Origin: JABHIB01 sp964497715
GTDB taxonomy: Archaea > Nanobdellota > Nanobdellia > SCGC-AAA011-G17 > PNOQ01
NCBI GenBank assembly: GCA_964497715.1
Contig: CAZCDH010000002.1
Span: 1 to 49,027 of the forward strand
Length of the DNA: 49,027 bases
Reading direction: 5' to 3'
Part shown: in pieces, positions 32,246 to 40,232 of the stretch
Numbering within the stretch: the first letter of the stretch is position 1
Layout: each line of letters opens with the position of its first letter
Notes under the pieces: generated by a model
Told to the model about the DNA's origin: nothing
What the model saw: the letters and a program-made list of their open reading frames with translations, nothing else
Database searches by the model: none
Made by a program: the position numbers and the translations under genes

Positions 32246-33557
32246 GAAAGGGATATCCTTGATTAGGCCTATTTTTTACTTTTTTATGAAGGAAGTAACC
32301 AAGCATAATAAGAAGAATCAATATTACTATAACAGAGATTATGCCCTTTATTGATTTTTCTTCTGGTTCAACATAACAAGAACCACTATCAGTATTACAT
32401 ACAAAACCAGATGGACAATCCAAATCACTTGAACACAACTCAACAACAGATTCTGCAATACAAGCTCCACTTGTCAAATTACAAAAGTACCCTATATTAC
32501 AATCATCGTCATTGCCACACCCACTAAAATTATTAGGAATCGCTCCTTCAATTTCAATATAAACGGGAAAATAGTCAAAATCTGAGCCACTATTCAAAGT
32601 TATATTCCCATAATAATGACCAGGCAACGAATTTAGATTTTCATTTATATTAATATATATTTTACTAGTTTCACCAGCACTAATAGAATCTAAACTAACA
32701 ATCTCTAAATTAAGAACTTCTTCCAAATTACCTGTTAAACCTAAATTAATTTCTGCGACCGAATAATCATAAAAATTACCAACTTCTAAAAACCCTTCTT
32801 TACTCTCATTAGATGAAATACTTATATTAAAATTATTCACAGCAGAAACAAATGAAACTAAATTACTTTCAGAACTAACATTAGAAGTTTGTAACTCTCC
32901 TGCCCAGACCAGAACAGAATAAAACTTATCTCCATAAAATATTTCTAAAAATTGATTATCAGTTCGATCAAATATTAAATTATCGACATATACATCAAAT
33001 ATTCCAGAATTTCCAGAATTAATATACAAGCTATTACTAGTAAAGTCGATAGAATTTGAATCACTACTTTCTAGAAAAATATCTAAATCTTCAGAACCAC
33101 TATTTACAACAAAAAAATTAAACACTTCGCTAGTTGAAAATGAATCAAGAATGATAACTCCTGGAGATATAGAAAGAGTTTGATTGGACGGAACAATTGA
33201 AAACTCACTAGTTTGATTTGTTTGAACTATGAGATTATTTTTTAGATAAGATAAATCATCTACAAAAAGAGAATAATTTCCTACAATTAAATCCCTATCA
33301 AGATTAAAATAAATATAATAATGGCCATCATCAAGCTCAAAAACAAATGGAGAGATATCGACAATTTCTCCAGTAGGATTAATTAATTCAAAATTACGAT
33401 AAGTTATATCCTCTAATAACTCTTCAGAATATTCGATCTCTGCCTGAAAGGTTTCACCAGAACTATATTCAGATCTCTCAATCTCAATAGATAGAGGATC
33501 TGCACTAACTACTGAACAAGCCACTAAAAATATAAAAATATAAAATGCAATTTTCAT
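32232..33557 (-). CDS. Secreted Cys-repeat protein with C-terminal membrane anchor
   Basis: 441 aa. Signal peptide (MKIAFYIFIFLVACSVVSA|D), a long beta-sandwich-rich body (Ser/Asn/Asp rich, many potential N-glycosylation sites), two copies of a Cys repeat at residues about 347-394 (CGNDDDCNIGYFCNLTSGAC and a second starting CSSDLDC), one membrane helix (about 405-425) and a short basic tail. Same C-terminal plan as the gene upstream, from which it is separated by 1 base. Likely part of a surface complex with it. No enzyme motif seen. Confidence 0.75.
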   Translation of the reverse strand: MKIAFYIFIFLVACSVVSADPLSIEIERSEYSSGETFQAEIEYSEELLEDITYRNFELINPTGEIVDISPFVFELDDGHYYIYFNLDRDLIVGNYSLFVDDLSYLKNNLIVQTNQTSEFSIVPSNQTLSISPGVIILDSFSTSEVFNFFVVNSGSEDLDIFLESSDSNSIDFTSNSLYINSGNSGIFDVYVDNLIFDRTDNQFLEIFYGDKFYSVLVWAGELQTSNVSSESNLVSFVSAVNNFNISISSNESKEGFLEVGNFYDYSVAEINLGLTGNLEEVLNLEIVSLDSISAGETSKIYININENLNSLPGHYYGNITLNSGSDFDYFPVYIEIEGAIPNNFSGCGNDDDCNIGYFCNLTSGACIAESVVELCSSDLDCPSGFVCNTDSGSCYVEPEEKSIKGIISVIVILILLIMLGYFLHKKVKNRPNQGYPFLKPS

Positions 33558-33558
33558 T

Positions 33559-35295
33559 TTATTTCTTTTTTTCCTTTAAGAGATCCTTTGCCTTTTTAAT
33601 AGAGTCATCAAGCTCTTTCTCCAACCTACTGTCTTTTCTATTAGGAATATATTTTCTAACATTCGGTCGAGTAATAGCCTGTCTAGCTACAGGATATGAA
33701 GGTTTTGGTAATTCTCTTTTTGGAGCAGGAAACCCACTAGAAGGTTGAGGACCTTTAGGTTTGAACAAATTAAACTTCTTATTTTTATATGCCCAATAAC
33801 CTGCAAAACTACCACCTGCAATAACTATTATGGCTATAAACCAAGCTAACCATCCAAGTCCACCTTCAGAAAGAGTACAGTGACCACTAGTTATATTACA
33901 AAATTCACCATCATCACAATCACTATCAAGATTACAACCAGAAGGGGCAACAGGAGTTATTTGACAAGTATGTGTAGCTAGATCACAATACTCTCCACTA
34001 TCACATTGATTATCAGAAGTACATTCAAAAGAAATTATCTCACAAGAACAACTATTAGGATTACAAGTATATCCAGTTTGAGTACAATCTACATCAGATC
34101 TACACTCATCTGTTTCATTACAAGTTTGAACAGTTACACACTGACAATCTATACAAGTTAAATCACCAGTACAAGAAACTCCAATCTCACAAGTTTCATT
34201 ACCTTCAAGAATACCATTATTACAAGAACCTTCAACAGGAATAGGAACAGGAACTTCATCACTAAACGCCCCCCACAGAACCATAGAAGTAGTTTTTACA
34301 CTATCATCCCAAGAACCTCCAGAAAGTTGATGCAGTCCTAACCAATCTTTAGAATCAGAAACTAACTGACTACTTCCCAAATTTGAACTTCTTAAAGCAT
34401 GAATAGACAATGCAGTAGTATATTCGCTATTATCCCAATTACTTCCTAACTGATTTTCAGTTAACCAATCAGAATACTCGCTACCACTAGTCATTAATAA
34501 TAAAAATGAGTTTCCTAAGGCATCATCAGAACAACTAGAATCTAAAAATGGAAGAGTTGCAGCATTTTCACCCAATTCATTTAAAACAAAACTAGCATAT
34601 CCGGTATATGCACAACTACAGGCACCGCCTGCAGAAAAACAACCATTTTCCAGTTCTAAAAGATTACTACCAGAATTTGTAAGATAATAATCTCCAATAT
34701 ATTTTTTAAATAATAATGAAGGAGAGAATGAAGCTCCTACACAATCAATAGAAAAACTTTCATAAACATCTGCAGCAGAACCTTTAACGCAACTCTCAAA
34801 ATTAATCCAATGTTCGCCAATACAACCAGGACCACCTACGATCTCAGTACCATTTAATTCGAAAATTGTCGAAGTACCCTCATAATCAACAGAACAAGTT
34901 GATTGTTGAGTTCCGCCAGTAAATCTAACTTGAATCAACCAATCACCATCTTGCATGGCAGGATATCTATTAACTAATAACCAATCAATTTCATCACTAA
35001 CATTTTCACCAAATTTAGACAATGCTAAACTAGCAAGAGAAGTATAATATACATTACCTTCCCAATTATCTACATTTCTAGTAGATTTTAATTTTTCTAT
35101 ACCTTCACTAACATCATAACCAAAATTTCTCAAAGCAAGAACAGATAATGCAACCTCATCAGTATCTTTATTCCATTCAACTTCGTCCATTTCAGAAAAA
35201 AGCCAATCTGTTGCAGAAGTAACATTGAGTTCTGCAGAAACAAGACTAGGTAAACCAAAAAATATTAAACAAAATAATAAAATAATCTTTTTCAT
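33559..35295 (-). CDS. Secreted alpha/alpha-toroid protein with Cys repeats and membrane anchor
   Basis: 578 aa. Signal peptide (MKKIILLFCLIFFGLPSLVSA). Body repeats like DTDEVALSVLALRNFGYDV, YYTSLASLALSKFGENVSD, SEYTTALSIHALRSS and GGSWDDSVKTTSMVLWGAF resemble the helical repeats of squalene-cyclase/prenyltransferase-like toroids. Three Cys repeats follow (CRSDVDC..., CTSDNQCDSGEYC..., CNLDSDCDDGEFC...), then a membrane helix (about 480-503) and a 75-residue basic, Pro-rich cytoplasmic tail ending in a helix. Catalytic residues are not evident. GGTGG before the ATG is the Shine-Dalgarno. Confidence 0.75.
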   Translation of the reverse strand: MKKIILLFCLIFFGLPSLVSAELNVTSATDWLFSEMDEVEWNKDTDEVALSVLALRNFGYDVSEGIEKLKSTRNVDNWEGNVYYTSLASLALSKFGENVSDEIDWLLVNRYPAMQDGDWLIQVRFTGGTQQSTCSVDYEGTSTIFELNGTEIVGGPGCIGEHWINFESCVKGSAADVYESFSIDCVGASFSPSLLFKKYIGDYYLTNSGSNLLELENGCFSAGGACSCAYTGYASFVLNELGENAATLPFLDSSCSDDALGNSFLLLMTSGSEYSDWLTENQLGSNWDNSEYTTALSIHALRSSNLGSSQLVSDSKDWLGLHQLSGGSWDDSVKTTSMVLWGAFSDEVPVPIPVEGSCNNGILEGNETCEIGVSCTGDLTCIDCQCVTVQTCNETDECRSDVDCTQTGYTCNPNSCSCEIISFECTSDNQCDSGEYCDLATHTCQITPVAPSGCNLDSDCDDGEFCNITSGHCTLSEGGLGWLAWFIAIIVIAGGSFAGYWAYKNKKFNLFKPKGPQPSSGFPAPKRELPKPSYPVARQAITRPNVRKYIPNRKDSRLEKELDDSIKKAKDLLKEKKK

Positions 35296-35333
35296 GTAAC
35301 CACCGTCTTTTATTAGATTTAGTTAGAAAAGAT

Positions 35334-35344
35334 TATTTAAAAAG
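35334..35344. promoter_or_regulatory. Possible shared TATA box, divergent pair
   Basis: TTATTTAAAAA between two divergent genes. It could drive the minus-strand toroid gene (start near 35313, leader with GGTGG) and the plus-strand kinase gene (start near 35363). Confidence 0.35.
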
Positions 35345-35357
35345 GTTTTTGTTTTAA

Positions 35358-35981
35358 ATGACAAATTTAATTAAGAAAGGAAACCAAGAAATGAATATGT
35401 TACCAAAATACTTAGAAAAATCAGTTAAAGAAATGACTTACTTAACAAAGGGAAGTAGAGGAGTGATATATACCGGGATCTACAAAAATAAAAAAGTTGC
35501 AATAAAAACAAAAAGTCCAGAATCTGAAGCAATTGGTAGATTAAAAAATGAATCTGAATTTCTAAAATTATTAAATAAATACAATATTGGTCCAATTCTA
35601 TTAAAATCTGGAAAAGAATACATAATCTATGAATTTGTCGAAGGAGAATTCCTGCCGGAATTTCTAGAAAAAGAGAAGGACAAAAAGAAGAGGAAAAAGA
35701 TAATAATCAACATATTAAAACAGGCCAGGAAATTAGATAAATTAAAAATAAATAAGTTAGAATTTACAAGACCGTTAAAACATGTTCTAATTAAATATCC
35801 AAAAGTTAAAATCTTAGATTTTGAAAGATGTTATTATACCGAGAGTCCAAAAAATGTTACTCAGTTTTGTCAGTTTTTGATTAATAGAAAACTAATGAAA
35901 AAAGAAATCAAACTACTTCAACAATATAAAGAACACCAGACAGAAAAAAACTTTAAAGAGATAATAATGAAAATAAACTAA
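35358..35981 (+). CDS. COG2112-type predicted protein kinase
   Basis: 207 aa. LTKGSRGVIYTGIYKNKKVA has the Gly-rich loop and VAIKTK the Lys; NESEFLKLLNKYNIGPILL and EYIIYEFVEGEFLPEFL follow; the catalytic part is shortened, with RPLKHVLI and KILDFERCYY in place of HRD and DFG. This matches small Bud32/RIO-like kinases of archaea. The TATA box at 35334-35344 is only 20 bases from this ATG, so the start may be at 35391 (MNMLPKYL). Its stop overlaps the Cas4-like gene stop. Confidence 0.75.
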   Translation: MTNLIKKGNQEMNMLPKYLEKSVKEMTYLTKGSRGVIYTGIYKNKKVAIKTKSPESEAIGRLKNESEFLKLLNKYNIGPILLKSGKEYIIYEFVEGEFLPEFLEKEKDKKKRKKIIINILKQARKLDKLKINKLEFTRPLKHVLIKYPKVKILDFERCYYTESPKNVTQFCQFLINRKLMKKEIKLLQQYKEHQTEKNFKEIIMKIN

Positions 35982-36793
35982 GAACTGGTCAAACCATAAC
36001 ATTTATCTCTAAAATTGCAAGAGGAACATTTATTTTTATTAGAAGTGATCGGGGGCAATTTTCCCTTCAATATATTATTAACATTTTGAACAGTACTGAT
36101 AACATTCTCTCTAATAAATGGATTCATTGAAATTTTCCGCCTCTCGTCATGATCTATATAATGAACATACCCTTCCTTAACATTTTTATGCATTTCTTCA
36201 ACTAACAAAGACATATAAGATTCAAGTTGTATTCTATCTCCTGGCCAAACTCCTTCTTTTGGCATTCTACCAGATTTTAATTCAATAGGTGTATATTCGC
36301 CATTATGTATTTCAATTCTATCTATAGCACCTTTAAGATCTAAAGCATAAGAACTCAAAGTAACCTCTGTTAAAATCTTTGGAGATAATCTACTCCATAA
36401 ACTTTCTCCATAAACTTTCTCTCTAATCATGCACCCATAAACATTTGCTGCACGATCTCTCGCCTCGCGCAAAAACATTGGCCACATTTTATGAAAAATA
36501 CCAGTAGAATCAACACCAAGCTCAATTAATTCATCCTTCATAGTTTCAAGAATTTCAAAGAAAATTCTCGAATACTCTTTTCTAAAAACCATAATTACCT
36601 CTTCTAAAGGCATAAAACTAATAATTCCACTAACAATCTCTTTATCTAAAGAATTAACTTTATCAAATATCTCGTGTTTTAATCTTCCCCAGATAATCGC
36701 CTCCTTAGGAATTGGAGAAACTTTCAAAACATATTGTAAGTACAATTTTCTTTTACAATACAAATAACTAGAAAGCATATTTACCGAGATCAT
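35978..36793 (-). CDS. Cas4-like PD-(D/E)xK nuclease with Fe-S cluster
   Basis: 271 aa. One Cys near the N-terminus (SYLYCKRK, C13) and three at the C-terminus (C256, C259, C265: NKCSSCNFRDKCYG) would hold a 4Fe-4S cluster. IIWGRLKHEIFDK supplies the conserved His; ALDLKGAIDRIE, YTPIELKSGR and QLESYMSLL supply the D, ExK and QxxxY nuclease motifs. No CRISPR array or other cas gene is visible, so this is an orphan Cas4/Dna2-like nuclease, more likely a DNA repair enzyme. Confidence 0.82.
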   Translation of the reverse strand: MISVNMLSSYLYCKRKLYLQYVLKVSPIPKEAIIWGRLKHEIFDKVNSLDKEIVSGIISFMPLEEVIMVFRKEYSRIFFEILETMKDELIELGVDSTGIFHKMWPMFLREARDRAANVYGCMIREKVYGESLWSRLSPKILTEVTLSSYALDLKGAIDRIEIHNGEYTPIELKSGRMPKEGVWPGDRIQLESYMSLLVEEMHKNVKEGYVHYIDHDERRKISMNPFIRENVISTVQNVNNILKGKLPPITSNKNKCSSCNFRDKCYGLTSS

Positions 36794-36844
36794 AAGTATA
36801 GTTAGTTACTAAAAACTTATAAAAATACCTATAATCAAAAAAAA

Positions 36845-37963
36845 CTACTCTAGAACGTATATTTCTCTCTCAATCTTACTTTTTTGATCTGCATAAACTA
36901 AAGGAAACTTAATTTCGCTCCCCAAATCAGCAATCTTAAAATTTGCACGCGCCAACATAGAATCAAAATCAAATTTTACCTTTTTCTTATTATTTACTCT
37001 AAAAACCGGAACAATTAAAGCAAGTTTTTTACCAGATCTAAGAATTGGGCGCAAACTCTTTAAGAAATCAGAGTATAGAATCTCAAGCTCTCTAGATATC
37101 TTGAGAGCTTCAATATTACTTGGATTATTCTTAAGAAATGGACCCATATAAGGTTCGCTAGCAACAGCATCAACTGAACCCTTACTGAAATAACTAGAAA
37201 GATTGGTAGAACTACCTTTAAACAATCTGAAACCTCTTTTAATATTATAATGTTTATTTATCCAATTACAATTTTTTTGACTAATCTTCGCACTCTTCTC
37301 ATCTATATCTACCCCAACAACATTAGAACCTATTAACATTGCTTCTTGTAAAATAACTCCAGTTCCACAAAATGGATCTAACAATAATTCATCTTTTTTA
37401 GCCTGAGACAAATTAACTAAAATTTTTGATAACCTAATAGAAGTATTTTTCATAAAATCATTTACTGGCCTTTCCAAGTCTCTCTTTTTATACTCTGAAG
37501 GATTTGAACGAGCAATAACTTTAGCAACATATCTCCCATATAATAAAAATTCAAGCATATCTTCACTAACATCTCTTGGATCCAAAGTTTTATTTGTTCG
37601 CTTTTTGTATTGTGCCCTTATTTTCTGCTCTTTGAACCACTTCTTAAGATATACTTCAAAGTCACTCCTCAAATAATCATCACCATAAGAACTCATACCA
37701 TATTTTATATTAGACTTAAAACCATCATAAGGTATTAACTCATTAAAATCACCTTCAGAAATCACTATCCCTATCTTAACACACCCTCCAAGGTCAGAAA
37801 TAACTTTGTTAACTTTGAACGCCTTTTCATTTAATAAGAATACGGCAACTTCTTTGTTATGTCCCTTGATCTCATAAACAATATTTCTAGAAATAAAATA
37901 TGAAACTATTTCAGCAAATGACAATTCTGGATCCCTACCAAATACAAATATATACTCTCTCAT
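36845..37963 (-). CDS. Trm11-family methyltransferase, probable tRNA G10 modification
   Basis: 372 aa. N-terminal ~180 residues of mixed alpha/beta in the place of the THUMP region; then RSNPSEYKKRDLERPVNDF, LLLDPFCGTGVILQEAMLIG (SAM binding), VVGVDIDEKS and AVASEPYMGP as motif IV instead of the usual (D/N)PPY. The S-E-P-Y form occurs in a branch of Trm11-like proteins. The gene ends with a normal C-terminal strand pair. Target (G10 of tRNA) is inferred from the family. Confidence 0.78.
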   Translation of the reverse strand: MREYIFVFGRDPELSFAEIVSYFISRNIVYEIKGHNKEVAVFLLNEKAFKVNKVISDLGGCVKIGIVISEGDFNELIPYDGFKSNIKYGMSSYGDDYLRSDFEVYLKKWFKEQKIRAQYKKRTNKTLDPRDVSEDMLEFLLYGRYVAKVIARSNPSEYKKRDLERPVNDFMKNTSIRLSKILVNLSQAKKDELLLDPFCGTGVILQEAMLIGSNVVGVDIDEKSAKISQKNCNWINKHYNIKRGFRLFKGSSTNLSSYFSKGSVDAVASEPYMGPFLKNNPSNIEALKISRELEILYSDFLKSLRPILRSGKKLALIVPVFRVNNKKKVKFDFDSMLARANFKIADLGSEIKFPLVYADQKSKIEREIYVLE

Positions 37964-37972
37964 TTTAAATAA

Positions 37973-37985
37973 TTTTAAATATATT
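37973..37985 (+). promoter_or_regulatory. TATA box of the phospholipase C-fold gene
   Basis: TTTTAAATATATT, centred about 25 bases before the ATG at 38003. The 39-base gap also has to hold the start of the divergent Trm11-like gene. Confidence 0.5.
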
Positions 37986-38002
37986 CCTCTAACTCCTATA
38001 TT

Positions 38003-38713
38003 ATGAAAAAAATTCTCTGTTTAATAATCTTATGCTTTTTTATGATTTCATCAGTTAGTGCATGGAACTGGCCAACACACAAAGCAATAGTACAAAAGAT
38101 ATATTATTCTATTCCAAGAGAATTACAAGGAGACTTAGATTTGGAATTAATGGAAATAGGTTCAATAGCTCCAGATAAAGATTTTCATGATCAAAGATTA
38201 CACCACTATCCTCCGTCATATAATAAAACCCTATTTTGGTTAGACAAATTAGAACAAGCTCTCTCAATAAAAGACTATGAAAATGCTAGTTATGCTTTTG
38301 GAGTTGCCACACACTATATTTCAGACTCGTTTGTATCCCCACACAACATAAAAGGAGAAGATCCAAATGACCATTCTAAATTTGAAAAACAAATTTCAAC
38401 AATACTAACAAAATGTGAAAAAAATAATTATGAATTAAATAATTCACTTTACATTGCTTCACAAAATGGAAAAGATTGGGAACCTTGGTTAAACTCAAAA
38501 AATCCAGAAATACCTCAGAAAGAATTAGAACAAACAATGAAATTAATTTATTCAATAGCACTAACAGAATTTAATACAACTTGTAATGAAAGAAAAACTG
38601 AGTTCATACAAGAAAAATATAACTTAGGAAATAAAACAAAAACCTATTTAATTATAGTATTATTGATAGGAATAATGTATAATATAAAAAAATTAAACAT
38701 TCTTAAAAACTAA
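38003..38713 (+). CDS. Membrane-tethered zinc phospholipase C/P1-nuclease-fold protein
   Basis: 236 aa. Signal peptide ending VSA|WNWPTHK: Trp21 would become the mature N-terminus, which in this fold binds zinc. Further ligands are H26, the PDKDFHD segment (D58-H62), H67/H68 and ATHYISDSFVSPH (H104, D108, H114). A C-terminal membrane helix (about 212-228) anchors it outside the cell. Substrate could be phospholipid or nucleic acid. It overlaps the convergent gene by 21 bases. Confidence 0.8.
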   Translation: MKKILCLIILCFFMISSVSAWNWPTHKAIVQKIYYSIPRELQGDLDLELMEIGSIAPDKDFHDQRLHHYPPSYNKTLFWLDKLEQALSIKDYENASYAFGVATHYISDSFVSPHNIKGEDPNDHSKFEKQISTILTKCEKNNYELNNSLYIASQNGKDWEPWLNSKNPEIPQKELEQTMKLIYSIALTEFNTTCNERKTEFIQEKYNLGNKTKTYLIIVLLIGIMYNIKKLNILKN

Positions 38714-39619
38714 TTGCCCAGAAACATTATCATTCAAATATTTCTCGGCTTTTTTAGCTAACTGACCTTTGCTCAAAAACAATACAGGTAACTTCTTAGA
38801 TCTCGCTTCATCTACTGAGGCAATCAAATCTGCATCAGTCACAGTTTTTTTATCTTTAAACTTAACAAAATACCTAAGAGGACCAATTTTAGAAGGAAGA
38901 TCTACAACAAAATTTAATTCTTTATTTTTCCTAACAACGTCTTGAGAGATAACATACATCTCATTTTCAGAGAAAAAACCATTAAGATCTTCAACTCCTG
39001 TATCAACCTTACTAACTGGCAAACTTTCTTTAGGTTTAGGTACTTCAGAAACTTCTTCTTTGGAAGAAACTTCCTCCCCTTTAGGAGAATCTTCCTCTTC
39101 TTTAGGAGAATCTTCTTCTTTTTTAATCGGAATATTCATCTCTCTCTGATCTTCAGAACTATCTCCCTTCACTCCACTAATTATCTCTTTTATTCTCTCT
39201 TTAGCATCATTATTAGAGGACAGATACCATTTCCAAAAAAGCTCATACTCCTTACCTAGTTTAACATTTAGAGGAATTGCAAAATCTTTCAAACTTCTTC
39301 TTAAACTAATCCTATGTTCTGAGATTGCAGTTTTATCCCTTATAACTACACTATTTTTCAAAGATTCATACACTACTTTATCTCCAACACTTAAAAATCT
39401 AGAAAGCTCTTGAAGTTTCTCTTCCTGACCAGAAATATAATATAGAGGAGAACCGCCTTTCTTGATACTAGTTACTAAAACTTGTTTATTTTCAGCTAAT
39501 TCAGATAAAATTGCACTCGAAAGAAGAATATTTGTATTTATTTCTTTAGCAAGTTGAGCTGGCAAAATTGGCCCTTCTCTCTTTACAAAACTTAAAGCAG
39601 AAAATCTATCGTCTCCCAT
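38693..39619 (-). CDS. Winged-helix protein with charged linker and C-terminal alpha/beta domain
   Basis: 308 aa. An N-terminal winged helix (FVKREGPILPAQLAKEI, LSSAILSELAENKQVL) is followed by a helical part, a Lys/Glu/Ser/Pro linker with repeated EEDSPK units (about 165-205), and a C-terminal domain with FVVDLPSKIGPLRYFVKFKD and DEARSKKLPVLFLSKGQL that looks like a restriction-endonuclease-like fold lacking a clear active site. Unknown role, perhaps DNA binding. ATG at 39619. Confidence 0.65.
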   Translation of the reverse strand: MGDDRFSALSFVKREGPILPAQLAKEINTNILLSSAILSELAENKQVLVTSIKKGGSPLYYISGQEEKLQELSRFLSVGDKVVYESLKNSVVIRDKTAISEHRISLRRSLKDFAIPLNVKLGKEYELFWKWYLSSNNDAKERIKEIISGVKGDSSEDQREMNIPIKKEEDSPKEEEDSPKGEEVSSKEEVSEVPKPKESLPVSKVDTGVEDLNGFFSENEMYVISQDVVRKNKELNFVVDLPSKIGPLRYFVKFKDKKTVTDADLIASVDEARSKKLPVLFLSKGQLAKKAEKYLNDNVSGQLVFKNV

Positions 39620-39651
39620 GCAATGTGGAACTCAAACTAATTATAAAAACT

Positions 39652-40182
39652 TTATGGTTTAATCCAACCTATTTCATAATAAGTTACATCTTCTTCATTA
39701 TCAACAATTCCAAGAAGTAATTTTTTCCTAGTACTATGTGCAACTCTATTTTTAGCGGCAAAATCATACCAAGTAAGTGCGTCACTCTCATAAACCGGAT
39801 ACACTATCCAAGTAGCATGTCCCTCTCCAGGTTTAACTCCCCTATCATAAACTCTGAAATCTGCACCAAATTTTAAAGCAGTTTTAACAACATAACCTCT
39901 AGATCTTAAATCTTTAAATACACAATATCTTGCCCAAAAATTAGGATCGGATTTTCTAGATTTTTTAACAAAACTATCAAAACTGATTTTTTTACCATTC
40001 CCATCCAAGATATCTAATTTATCAGTTTCAAGAAGATATAGTGCTTCAAGAGAACTATACTTGACCTTATCTTTTTTTACTTCACCAAATCTACCTTTAT
40101 CATATAACTTTTTAGCAAGATTACCAAACTCGGCAGAAATGTTCTCAATACTAAACAATCCGGATATTTTCTCAACTTTCAT
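39652..40182 (-). CDS. endA: tRNA-splicing endonuclease EndA
   Basis: 176 aa, normal length for the homotetrameric archaeal form. Catalytic triad residues are visible: Tyr112 (FRVYDRG), His122 (EGHATWIVYPV) and Lys153 or 154 (STRKKLLLG). The C-terminal dimer strand is present. It cuts introns at bulge-helix-bulge sites in pre-tRNAs. It shares a bidirectional promoter with RNase Z. Confidence 0.94.
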   Translation of the reverse strand: MKVEKISGLFSIENISAEFGNLAKKLYDKGRFGEVKKDKVKYSSLEALYLLETDKLDILDGNGKKISFDSFVKKSRKSDPNFWARYCVFKDLRSRGYVVKTALKFGADFRVYDRGVKPGEGHATWIVYPVYESDALTWYDFAAKNRVAHSTRKKLLLGIVDNEEDVTYYEIGWIKP

Positions 40183-40201
40183 ACATTAATAAAAACAAAA
40201 A

Positions 40202-40212
40202 TTATTTAAAAA
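40202..40212. promoter_or_regulatory. Bidirectional TATA box for endA and rnz
   Basis: TTATTTAAAAA, with TTTAAA at 40205-40210 as a palindromic core. Its centre (40207.5) is exactly midway between the two ATG first bases (40182 and 40233), 25.5 bases each way; only one TATA-like core is evident in the 50-base gap. Confidence 0.65.
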
Positions 40213-40232
40213 CCTTTTGATAAATTTAATAT

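Noticed and set aside
35978..36793. CRISPR-Cas locus around the Cas4-like gene
   Set aside because: No spaced direct repeats and no other cas genes are visible on either side.
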